11,602 nucleotides of DNA, from NCBI GenBank assembly GCA_051005375.1, contig JBPCJK010000076.1, forward strand, positions 1 to 11,602, read 5' to 3'. This document shows positions 1 to 5,612 of the stretch, in pieces; position 1 is the first letter of the stretch, and each line of letters begins with the position of its first letter. The notes under the pieces are model-generated. The model did no database searches and had not been told where the DNA came from. It saw only the letters and a list, made by a program, of their open reading frames with translations. The position numbers and the translations under genes were made by a program. The stretch is from JADDRA01 sp051005375. Lineage in GTDB: Bacteria > Actinomycetota > Acidimicrobiia > Acidimicrobiales > CADCSY01.

Positions 1-279
1 CTCCAGAACGGCCCGGGCCCGACCGGTGGTGGTGCCCGAGCGCCGGGCCATCCAGTCCGCCGCCGAGCGATCCCCTTCGCGCTGCCAGGCACGGGACTGC
101 TCCACCCGGTCGGCCAACCGGCACTTGGCACCGGAGGCCAGGCGCTCGATGGTGTCGAAGCCCGACCACAGGCCACCCACCTCGGGCAGGGGGACCGAGG
201 CGGGGTCGAGGGCGGCGCACACCTTGCCCAGGGCCGCCTGGAGGGACCGCACCTCACCGGCTACCCCATCCGAACCCAA
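1..279 (-). CDS. DUF222/HNH endonuclease-family (13E12-type) protein, N-terminal part
   Basis: The reverse strand stays open from an in-frame stop at 295-297 to the window edge, giving about 93 residues without an end. The segment around RLASGAKCRLADRV, followed by a WQREGDRSAADWMARRSG-like stretch and TTTGRARAVLE, closely resembles the N-terminal DUF222 region of actinobacterial HNH-motif proteins, where a helix rich in Ala/Arg precedes the W...G.RSA..W(L/M)AR.(S/T)GT signature. The HNH nuclease domain, normally C-terminal, would lie outside the window, so nuclease function is inference. TTG at 279 is chosen because it is the first start codon after the stop and lies just downstream of a good promoter; GTG at 252 is the alternative and neither has a clear Shine-Dalgarno. 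These genes are multicopy in many actinobacteria and their cellular role is not established. Confidence 0.72.
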   Translation of the reverse strand, partial: MGSDGVAGEVRSLQAALGKVCAALDPASVPLPEVGGLWSGFDTIERLASGAKCRLADRVEQSRAWQREGDRSAADWMARRSGTTTGRARAVLE

Positions 280-291
280 CGTACGTACGTA

Positions 292-319
292 ACTCTACAC
301 CCTCGACGTGGCATGTCAA
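292..319 (-). promoter_or_regulatory. Sigma70-like promoter for the DUF222 gene
   Basis: Read on the minus strand, a perfect -35 hexamer TTGACA (314-319) is followed after 16 bp by TAGAGT (292-297), a four-of-six match to TATAAT. Transcription should start near 284-286, only a few bases before the TTG at 279, so the mRNA would be nearly leaderless. This is the best -35/-10 pair I see in the window. The start region also carries three copies of ACGT (279-290), a 12-bp palindrome. Confidence 0.6.
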
Positions 320-341
320 GGATTTCTAGGTAAGAAACCTT
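318..341 (-). terminator. Imperfect A/T-rich inverted repeat after hpf (terminator or operator)
   Basis: Seventeen bases after the hpf stop codon, the minus strand reads AAGGTTTCT, then TACCT, then AGAAA-t-CCTT. This forms a 9-bp stem with one bulged T and a 5-nt loop. It is unusually A/T-rich for this genome. It could end hpf transcription, but it also runs into the -35 of the next gene (its CCTT continues into TTGACA), so it could equally be a repressor-binding dyad. There is no U-tract. Confidence 0.35.
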
Positions 342-357
342 GGCTCATGAGGACCTA

Positions 358-930
358 CTAGTGGACCTCATCGATGAGGCCGACGTCACCGGCGCTGCGG
401 TGGTAGACCACCGCCGAGCGGCCGGTCTCGGCGTTGGAGAAGAAGTAGAAGGAGTGGCCCAGCAGCTCCATCTGCAGCACCGCCTCTTCCGGGGTCATGG
501 GCTTCATGGTGAAACGCTTCGACTTGACGATCCGGTACCCGTTGACGGTGACGTCGTCGTCGGGGCCATCGACCAGGTTGGCCACCTCGCCGCCGCCGTT
601 GGCCACCGGCTGCGCAGCCCGTTGGTGGCTGCGCCCCACCAGCTTGTTCTTGAGCTTGTGCAGCTGCTGCTCGAGCTTGTTGACTGCGGCGTCGACGGCG
701 GCAAAGGGGTCAGCGGCGGACACCTTGGCCCGCACATGGTGCCCGCGGCCGTCCATGGTGACCTCGCAGACGTCCTTGTCGGAGATGCGGGGGTTGCGCT
801 CCTCGAAGAAGTGGACCTCAGCCCGGTCCATCCCGTCGAGGAACCGACCGAGGCGACCGATCTTCTCCGTCGCCACGTCCCGAAGCGCCTCGGTCAACTC
901 GATGTTGCGACTGCTCACGCTCACGTCCAT
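358..930 (-). CDS. hpf: Ribosome hibernation-promoting factor, long form (HPF/RaiA family)
   Basis: This 190-residue protein has the two-domain layout of long HPF. An N-terminal S30AE domain (about residues 1-100, beginning MDVSVSSRNIELTEALRD) would bind in the decoding region of the 30S subunit. A linker follows, then a C-terminal dimerisation domain (about 130-188, with VKSKRFTMKPMTPEEAVLQM and LLGHSFYFF). Long HPF pairs 70S ribosomes into inactive 100S dimers in stationary phase or stress. The open frame extends upstream to 1023, but ATG at 930 is chosen because the family starts at this residue and GGGGAGAG lies 4 nt before it. comF is 490 bp upstream on the same strand. In many actinobacteria secA follows hpf; here a DUF222 gene does. 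Confidence 0.93.
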   Translation of the reverse strand: MDVSVSSRNIELTEALRDVATEKIGRLGRFLDGMDRAEVHFFEERNPRISDKDVCEVTMDGRGHHVRAKVSAADPFAAVDAAVNKLEQQLHKLKNKLVGRSHQRAAQPVANGGGEVANLVDGPDDDVTVNGYRIVKSKRFTMKPMTPEEAVLQMELLGHSFYFFSNAETGRSAVVYHRSAGDVGLIDEVH

Positions 931-1094
931 GTTGCTCTCCCCTTCACCGGCGAACCGCACAGTCTGGTCGCGTACGGCTGACCTGGTCTTTTGCCCCACA
1001 CTCGCCTGCCGAGGAGGTGGCACGCCTGGCGCCGGCGGCCGTGTGGCCCAACGGCGACGTTGGTGGCGTGCTTGGCTCCTTCTCGCACCCGGGC

Positions 1095-1139
1095 CGACAG
1101 CCGGCCTGTCGTGCGGCAGGGCTTACCTCTAAGCCGCAC
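1095..1139 (-). promoter_or_regulatory. Tandem hairpins in the presumed hpf leader
   Basis: On the minus strand the sequence first makes GGCTTA-GAGG-TAAGCC (a perfect 6-bp stem). It is enclosed by outer arms GTGC...GCAC, and GTGCGGC can alternatively pair with GCCGCAC, so two exclusive folds are possible. Directly after it comes CGACAG-GCCGG-CTGTCG, another perfect 6-bp stem. Both lie 165-210 nt upstream of the hpf ATG. Switchable leader structure is inference; the pairing is seen directly. Confidence 0.35.
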
Positions 1140-1267
1140 CATGCTCGGCGACCACGGGTCGCCTTACGTGGGTCGTTTCGCCTGCGACTGGCATCGACTT
1201 GCAACCACAGACCCGTACGCAACGAGGGAAGCCTAGAGCATCCGCGGATAGGCACGCTCTTCCCCGG

Positions 1268-1288
1268 CTCGGCGGCTTCGCCGCCGAG
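1268..1288 (-). other. Perfect 9-bp hairpin between comF and hpf
   Basis: The arms CTCGGCGGC and GCCGCCGAG are perfectly complementary and separated by three bases (TTC on the plus strand). The structure is very stable but has no U-tract on either side. It could be a second comF terminator, part of the hpf leader or a protein-binding dyad. Confidence 0.45.
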
Positions 1289-1396
1289 AGCGAGGCTATT
1301 TCCCGCTCTTGCCGGCCCGAGCTCGGGTATCCGTCTGCTGATGCCACGCCGCTGGTCCGGCGAGGATTCCCGGGCGAGCAGGGCCGCTCGGGCCAC

Positions 1397-1418
1397 GGGT
1401 GCGCCTATCGGCGCACCC
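1397..1418 (-). terminator. comF terminator-like hairpin (no U-tract)
   Basis: Two bases after the comF stop codon (TAA, 1421-1423), perfect 9-bp arms GGGTGCGCC and GGCGCACCC flank a GATA loop on the minus strand. The position and stability fit an intrinsic terminator of the U-less kind proposed for high-GC actinobacteria. Termination efficiency without a U-tract is uncertain. Confidence 0.6.
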
Positions 1419-1420
1419 TC

Positions 1421-2062
1421 TTACTGCGGTGCTCGGGCCCGAGTTGAGCCGGCTCGGGACGGTCGAGGTGTGCGGGCTGCGGCCAGGACGACCACCGACG
1501 ATGCGCCGCCACGCCGCAGCGCCAACGCAGCGACGGCGGCCGTCGAGCCGCTGGTGACGACATCGTCGACGACCAGCACCGACCAGCCGGGGATGGCTCG
1601 CCGGGGCTGAAGGTGAGGTCCGCCCCTGCGCTCGGCCAATGACAGCCCCGTCTGGGGTGGACCTGGCTGGCGCACCAGGAGAGCACGGCATGGTCGGTGC
1701 AGCGCCCGAGCCACCGGTCGGGCAAGCAACTCGGCCTGATCGAATCCCCGCTGGCGCCGACGCTGGGCCGTGGTGGGCGCCCACGTAACCACGTCGATCG
1801 AGGCAGGGTCGGCCACCAACGAAGCCATGGCCCGGGCCAGGCCGGCCAGGGCGCCACGCTGGTTGTGGTACTTGAGCCGCGCCACCAGCTCTCGGCCGGC
1901 GCCGTCGTAGGCCAGCAGGGCGAGGCAGGCGTCGACACCGACCGGCGGCGGGAGCTGCGGCGCTGGTCGCAGCTGCTGCGTGCAGGCGGCGCACGGCGCC
2001 CGGCCGGGGGCGCCGCACATTGGGCAGGCCAGCGTCAACAGCACCCGGAGCACGCTAGGCAC
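1421..2062 (-). CDS. comF: ComF-family phosphoribosyltransferase-like protein
   Basis: ComF proteins combine a short zinc ribbon with a type I phosphoribosyltransferase fold; some members are needed for DNA uptake in competent bacteria, but in most actinobacteria the role is unproven. The Cys-rich start (ACPMCG...PCAAC) supplies four ribbon cysteines. The middle has the family signature APTTAQRRRQRGFDQAELLA, and the PRPP-binding loop VLVVDDVVTSGST is intact with its two Asp residues. The frame is open up to a GTG at 2137, but that start lies upstream of the likely promoter. GTG at 2062, 10 nt past the -10 box, gives 213 residues and the usual family start; GTG at 2053 or 2044 is also possible. 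No neighbouring competence genes are visible. Confidence 0.88.
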   Translation of the reverse strand: MPSVLRVLLTLACPMCGAPGRAPCAACTQQLRPAPQLPPPVGVDACLALLAYDGAGRELVARLKYHNQRGALAGLARAMASLVADPASIDVVTWAPTTAQRRRQRGFDQAELLARPVARALHRPCRALLVRQPGPPQTGLSLAERRGGPHLQPRRAIPGWSVLVVDDVVTSGSTAAVAALALRRGGASSVVVLAAARTPRPSRAGSTRARAPQ

Positions 2063-2072
2063 GGGATGAGAC

Positions 2073-2101
2073 AGAATATCTATGTCTCTCGTCCACGTCA
2101 G
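2073..2101 (-). promoter_or_regulatory. Candidate comF promoter
   Basis: On the minus strand CTGACG (2096-2101, four of six to TTGACA) is separated by 17 bp from TATTCT (2073-2078, four of six to TATAAT). The expected start site is near 2066, giving a leader of about four bases before GTG 2062. It lies inside the longer open frame and is the reason the shorter comF start was chosen. Confidence 0.45.
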
Positions 2102-2148
2102 ATTTTCGGCGCTTGTTGTGGGGCAGGGCGCGCTCACCGGATACAGTA

Positions 2149-2171
2149 GTTGACGTTCACGTAAGCCTTAC
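2149..2171. promoter_or_regulatory. Candidate operator upstream of the MFS-merR pair
   Basis: Two overlapping dyads lie here: GACGTTCACGT, in which ACGT repeats around TC within TTGACGTTCACGTAA, and GTAAG-C-CTTAC (2161-2171). ACGT-centred dyads are the kind of site bound by some MerR-family regulators, and a merR gene is the second gene of the operon that starts about 40 bp downstream. A possible -10, TACAGT, sits at 2142-2147. The assignment is inference and no regulator is proven. Confidence 0.3.
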
Positions 2172-2199
2172 AGCCAACTGGCGCTGGCCAGAAGGAAGT

Positions 2200-2234
2200 G
2201 GAGGAAGCCCCGATGATGCCAACCAAGGACGCCG
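2200..2234 (+). pseudogene. Orphaned gene start: ribosome-binding site and ATG out of frame with the MFS gene
   Basis: A strong Shine-Dalgarno GGAGGA (2200-2205) stands 7 nt before tandem ATG codons (2213, 2216) that open MMPTKDAGS. This frame does not continue into the transporter: the MFS frame becomes recognisable at about 2235 (DPLQPANISYLL) one reading frame away, and its own frame is closed by TGA at 2214-2216. The simplest explanation is that this is the original transporter start and that roughly 50 or more codons were deleted with a frame change, or that the assembly has an error here. A separate short leader peptide is the alternative. Confidence 0.45.
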
Positions 2235-2273
2235 GATCCCCTCCAGCCGGCCAACATCAGCTACCTGCTGTGG

Positions 2274-3881
2274 ATGTTGATGGGCTACCTGGTGGTGACC
2301 GCCGTCCTGGTGGTGACCTTCGGCCGCATCGGCGACATCTTCGGCCGTGTCCGCATGTACAACCTCGGCTTCGCCGTCTTCACCCTGGCGTCCGTCGCCC
2401 TGTCCCTGACACCGTGGACAGGAGGGGCTGGAGCGATGTGGCTCATCCTCGGGCGTGTCATCCAGGGCGTCGGGGGGGCGCTGCTCATGGCCAACTCCAC
2501 GGCCATCCTCATCGACGCCTTCCCCGTCCGTCAGCGGGGCATGGCCATGGGCATCAACATGATCGCCGGGATCCTCGGTTCGTTCATCGGCCTGGTGGTC
2601 GGGGGCGTGCTGGCCGAGATCGACTGGCGACTGGTGTTCTGGGTGAACGTCCCGTTCGGGGTGTTCGGCACGGTGTGGGCGTACACCAAGCTCCGTGAGG
2701 TCGGCGCCCGTAACCCGGCGACCATCGACTGGTGGGGGAACGTGACCTTCGCCGCCGGCCTGATCATGGTGCTGGTCGGCATCACCTACGGGATCCAGCC
2801 CCACGGGTCCCACACCATGGGCTGGACCAGCCCCTTCGTACTGTCCATGATCCTCGGCGGCATCGCCCTGCTCCTGGTCTTCGCCCGGATCGAGCAGCGA
2901 GCTGCCGAGCCCATGTTCAACCTGCGCCTGTTCCAGATCCGGGCCTTCGCCGCCGGCAACGCCGCCGGCCTGCTCTCCTCCATCGCCCGGGGCGGTCTTC
3001 AGTTCATGCTGGTCATCTGGCTGCAGGGCATCTGGCTCCCGCTGCACGGCTACAGCTTCGAGCGGACGCCGCTTTGGGCAGGCATCTACATGCTGCCGAT
3101 CACCGTCGGCTTCCTCATCGCCGGGCCAGCTTCAGGGTGGCTCTCCGACCACTTCGGGGCCCGGCCCTTCGCCACCGGCGGGATGTTGGTGGCGGCCACG
3201 ACCTTCGGCCTGCTCATGGTCGAGCCCGCCGACTTCAGCTACGTCCCGTTCGCCGCCATCCTGTTCCTCAATGGCGTCGGGTTCGGGCTCTTCGCCGCTC
3301 CCAACACCACAGGCATCATGAACGCGGTGCCGGCCGGCGACCGGGGGTCCTCCTCAGGCATGCGGGCCACCTTCCAGAACAGCGGCATGCTGCTGTCGAT
3401 CGGGCTGTTCTTCTCGCTCATGATCGCCGGGCTGGCCGCATCCCTGCCCCAGACCATGAGCAGGGGGTTGGTGGCCCAGGGCGTCCCTGACAAGGTGGCG
3501 TCGCAGGTGGCCAACCTTCCCCCCGTCGGAAGCCTGTTCGCCGCCTTCCTCGGCTACAACCCCATGCGCACGCTCCTGCCGCCCCAGGTCCTGGCCGCGC
3601 TGCCCCCGGACAAGGCCAGCTACGTGACCGGTACCACCTTCTTCCCCCAGCTCATCTCCGGTCCGTTCATGGACGGCCTGCGCATCGTGTTCTTCGCGTC
3701 TTTGCTGATGTCGCTGGTCGCAGCGTGGGCGTCGTGGCTCCGAGGGGGCAAGTATGTCCACATGGAGGGCGCCGGCGAGGCTGAGCCCGTGGGCAGCGAT
3801 GAGTTGGACGTAGGCCGGACAAGTGAGCCCACTGACCCCCCAGGAGCCAGCTCGCCGTCCGAGGAGCGGTTGCCGGCATGA
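2274..3881 (+). CDS. MFS drug-exporter-like protein (DHA2 type), missing first helix; possible pseudogene
   Basis: This would be a proton-driven multidrug or metabolite exporter in the cytoplasmic membrane. From the first in-frame Met there are 535 residues and about 13 hydrophobic helices. The MFS motif A (GRIGDIFGRVR, residues 17-27) is present, as is a motif-C-like glycine-rich helix (about 95-115) followed by DWRLVFWVNVPFG, typical of the 14-helix EmrB/QacA branch. A loop of about 80 residues separates the last two helices and the tail is hydrophilic. Family members begin with a helix ending in an LP.I-type motif before the DPL..NISYLLWML segment; that helix is absent. ATG 2274 has no ribosome-binding site and lies within helix 2, so the gene may be dead or mis-assembled. 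It overlaps merR by ATGA. The substrate is unknown. Confidence 0.8.
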   Translation: MLMGYLVVTAVLVVTFGRIGDIFGRVRMYNLGFAVFTLASVALSLTPWTGGAGAMWLILGRVIQGVGGALLMANSTAILIDAFPVRQRGMAMGINMIAGILGSFIGLVVGGVLAEIDWRLVFWVNVPFGVFGTVWAYTKLREVGARNPATIDWWGNVTFAAGLIMVLVGITYGIQPHGSHTMGWTSPFVLSMILGGIALLLVFARIEQRAAEPMFNLRLFQIRAFAAGNAAGLLSSIARGGLQFMLVIWLQGIWLPLHGYSFERTPLWAGIYMLPITVGFLIAGPASGWLSDHFGARPFATGGMLVAATTFGLLMVEPADFSYVPFAAILFLNGVGFGLFAAPNTTGIMNAVPAGDRGSSSGMRATFQNSGMLLSIGLFFSLMIAGLAASLPQTMSRGLVAQGVPDKVASQVANLPPVGSLFAAFLGYNPMRTLLPPQVLAALPPDKASYVTGTTFFPQLISGPFMDGLRIVFFASLLMSLVAAWASWLRGGKYVHMEGAGEAEPVGSDELDVGRTSEPTDPPGASSPSEERLPA

Positions 3882-4366
3882 ACGTGGCCTCCGACGTCGA
3901 CCCAGGGGCGATCCTGCGCATCGGCGAGGTGGCGTTGCGGGCGGGAGTGTCCCCCCGGACCCTCCGCTACTACGAGGAGCTGGGGCTGTTGACCCCCTGC
4001 GGCCACAGCCCGGGTGGCGCACGCCGTTACTCCGAGGCCGACGTCGCCCGCCTGGTGCGGATCCGAGAGCTCCAAGACGTGATGGGGCTCGATCTAGAGC
4101 ACATCCATACCATGCTGCGGGCTGAGGACCGGCTCCAAGAGCTGCGCGGGGAGTACGCCGCCGGCGACGAGGAACGGCAGCGGGAGATCGTCAACGAAGC
4201 CATCCTCATCAACGACCGGCTCCAGGCCCAGGTCAGGGAGAGGCTGGCTTGGGCAGAGCAGTTCCTCGCCGAGCTGGAGAGCAAGGCCCGTCGTTATCGG
4301 GACATCCTTTCCGGCATGGCGCCGGTCGAGGTCGGGGCCGGCATGCCTCGTGGACCCCACCGCTGA
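3878..4366 (+). CDS. MerR-family transcriptional regulator
   Basis: This 162-residue protein has an N-terminal winged-helix DNA-binding domain. LRIGEVALRAGVSPRTLRYY (residues 13-32) is the helix-turn-helix, followed by EELGLLTP, the wing with RRYSEADVARL, and then a long helical region (about 85-145) suited to the antiparallel coiled coil by which MerR proteins dimerise. It has a single cysteine (Cys41) and no large C-terminal effector domain, so a metal- or iron-sulphur-sensing role is unlikely; a small-molecule or drug cue is more plausible but unproven. Its ATG overlaps the transporter stop by 4 bp, indicating translational coupling and suggesting that the regulator controls the exporter, itself, or the dyad-bearing promoter immediately downstream. 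Confidence 0.92.
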   Translation: MNVASDVDPGAILRIGEVALRAGVSPRTLRYYEELGLLTPCGHSPGGARRYSEADVARLVRIRELQDVMGLDLEHIHTMLRAEDRLQELRGEYAAGDEERQREIVNEAILINDRLQAQVRERLAWAEQFLAELESKARRYRDILSGMAPVEVGAGMPRGPHR

Positions 4367-4388
4367 TTGCAGCCAGACCACGTTTTCC

Positions 4389-4408
4389 GGTCGCTGGAGG
4401 AAGCGACC
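4389..4408. promoter_or_regulatory. Perfect dyad filling a 20-bp promoter spacer: candidate MerR operator
   Basis: GGTCGCT and AGCGACC are perfect 7-bp inverted repeats around GGAGGA. The 20-bp dyad abuts the -10 box TAGGGT on its right, and TTTTCC, a weak -35 candidate, ends directly on its left, so it occupies the entire spacer. MerR activators characteristically bind dyads within overlong 19-20-bp spacers and twist the DNA to align the two hexamers. A merR gene ends 22 bp upstream. As RNA the same sequence is a hairpin with a Shine-Dalgarno-like loop, so a terminator or ribosome-site role is the alternative. Confidence 0.45.
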
Positions 4409-4414
4409 TAGGGT
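4409..4414 (+). promoter_or_regulatory. -10 box for the small membrane protein (leaderless start)
   Basis: TAGGGT matches the actinobacterial TANNNT -10 pattern. Exactly six bases separate it from GTG 4421, which puts the expected transcription start at the first base of the coding sequence. Confidence 0.42.
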
Positions 4415-4420
4415 GACGGC

Positions 4421-4636
4421 GTGACCGCCCCTCTGCCTGCCGTCAACGAGCCCGGGATGGCGGGGCACAGCAACGAGGCGCCGCGGGTGACCACTCGCAA
4501 GGCGGTCATCGCCGTGGTGACACTGACCGTGCTCGCCGCCCTCCTGATCCTCAACTTCGCCTTCAGCACCTCGAACACCCCCCAGAGCATCAACGGTCGC
4601 ACCGCCACCAGCTCCCAGTACCTCGACGGCCAGTAG
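4421..4636 (+). CDS. Small single-helix membrane protein, unknown function
   Basis: This frame encodes 71 residues from a GTG start. About 25 hydrophilic residues end in TTRK, a positive cluster that should stay in the cytoplasm. One hydrophobic helix follows (AVIAVVTLTVLAALLILNF, about 28-46), then a polar Ser/Thr/Asn-rich tail of about 25 residues that would face outward. There is no lipobox and no family I recognise. It has no Shine-Dalgarno at the usual distance, but the -10 box six bases upstream supports a leaderless mRNA. It lies between merR and a formate/nitrite channel gene with 70 bp on the right side, so it may be a separate transcript. The clean helix, flanking charges and promoter argue that it is real. 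Confidence 0.6.
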   Translation: MTAPLPAVNEPGMAGHSNEAPRVTTRKAVIAVVTLTVLAALLILNFAFSTSNTPQSINGRTATSSQYLDGQ

Positions 4637-4706
4637 CCCCGTCGTCGGCCCCGGTCCCGTCGGGTCACGGCATGGGGTATCGGCATGGATCAGCAAGGAT
4701 GGCGCC

Positions 4707-5573
4707 ATGACCGATGAGGCACAGACCCGCGGCCGTTCAGGGCGGCTGGGAGAGGCGATGCGCGACACCCCACCCCGTCAGAACCGGGTCGACGAGGAGA
4801 TACGGGGAACCTTCCAGCGCACGGTCGACGAGGCCCAGCGCCGGCTGTCGCGCAGCTGGCCGTCACTGCTGGCCACCGGAGCGGTGGGCGGCGTCGATGT
4901 CGGGCTGGGCGTGTTGGCCCTGCTCCTGGTCAAGGAGGGAACCGGCAGCGAACTGCTCGGCGGCCTGGCCTTCAGCATCGGCTTCATCGCCCTCACCTTG
5001 GGGCGAAGTGAGCTGTTCACCGAGAACTTCCTAGTCCCCGTCGTCGGCGTGGTGGCCAAGAAGTCGAAGGTCAGCGCGGTCCTGCGCCTGTGGGGAGGCA
5101 CGGCGATAAGCAACCTGGCCGGCGGATGGGTGTTCACCGGCCTGGTCGCCTTGGGCCTGCCCCAGCTCCGGGAGACGGCCGTGGAAATGGGCAGCCACTA
5201 CCCCAAGCTGGGCATCGGCTCCACCTCCTTCGCCTCTGCCGTCCTCGGGGGCGCCGCCATCACCCTCATGACGTGGATGGAGCGGGGCACCGACTCGGTG
5301 CCAGGCAAGGTGGTGGCGGCGGCCTCCGTAGCCTTCGTCCTCGCCTCCGGCCAGCTCAACCATGCCATCGTGGTCTCCCTGGAGATGTTCGCCGCCCTGC
5401 ACTTCGGCGCCCCTTTCGGCTACGCCGACTGGCTGGGGATGGCCTCCTGGGCGGCGCTCGGCAACGTGGTCGGTGGCTTGGCCCTGGTCACGGTGTTACG
5501 ACTGGTGCAGATCGGGCGCACGGCGGTGGAGGACGAACGCCGTCGTAACGAGGACGAGCCCCGCCAGGTGTAG
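4707..5573 (+). CDS. Formate/nitrite transporter (FNT) family channel, YfdC-like
   Basis: This 288-residue membrane protein has a hydrophilic N-terminus of about 50 residues and six hydrophobic helices, as in the pentameric FNT channels for small monovalent anions such as formate, nitrite or hydrosulphide. TLGRSELFTENFLVPV (97-112) is a strong FNT signature, closer to the YfdC-like branch than to FocA or NirC. LNHAIVVSLEMFAAL places His219 at the position of the central channel histidine. ATG 4707 is supported by AAGGA seven bases upstream. It converges on the oxidoreductase gene with a 39-bp gap in which I see no strong terminator. No formate or nitrite enzyme gene lies nearby, so the anion carried cannot be inferred. 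Confidence 0.88.
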   Translation: MTDEAQTRGRSGRLGEAMRDTPPRQNRVDEEIRGTFQRTVDEAQRRLSRSWPSLLATGAVGGVDVGLGVLALLLVKEGTGSELLGGLAFSIGFIALTLGRSELFTENFLVPVVGVVAKKSKVSAVLRLWGGTAISNLAGGWVFTGLVALGLPQLRETAVEMGSHYPKLGIGSTSFASAVLGGAAITLMTWMERGTDSVPGKVVAAASVAFVLASGQLNHAIVVSLEMFAALHFGAPFGYADWLGMASWAALGNVVGGLALVTVLRLVQIGRTAVEDERRRNEDEPRQV

Positions 5574-5612
5574 CCCAGGTAGCGCTCAAGGTGTCGCCGG
5601 TTACTCACGTTC

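Larger units (their letters stand above)
931..1420. other. 490-bp intergenic stretch between comF and hpf with many hairpins
   Basis: I find no convincing gene here. Frames are open on both strands, but none shows a recognisable family, and the longest ones continue out of phase over comF or hpf. What stands out is dyad symmetry on the hpf/comF strand: hairpins at 1095-1111 and 1111-1139, a 9-bp stem at 1268-1288, a 12-bp palindrome CCCGAGCTCGGG at 1316-1327 and the comF terminator-like hairpin at 1397-1418. A long structured hpf leader is the simplest reading. I do not recognise a known riboswitch class and could not fix an hpf promoter. Confidence 0.5.

Noticed and set aside
279..290. Three ACGT units as a microsatellite or methylation hotspot
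   Set aside because: Three copies are too few to be notable alone; mentioned only as a 12-bp palindrome at the DUF222 start.
1081..1260. Known riboswitch (c-di-AMP, cobalamin, SAM) in the hpf leader
   Set aside because: The sequence folds locally, but I could not match the conserved core of any class I know.
2234..2239. GGATCC at the MFS break point, as a sign of a cloning junction
   Set aside because: The same hexamer occurs elsewhere in the window (near 2790 and 4060), so its presence here is expected by chance.
2157..3047. 296-codon minus-strand frame rich in Asp, Gly, His and Glu
   Set aside because: It lies opposite the MFS transporter, and its composition is what antisense of a GC-rich membrane-protein gene gives. 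No motif is recognisable.
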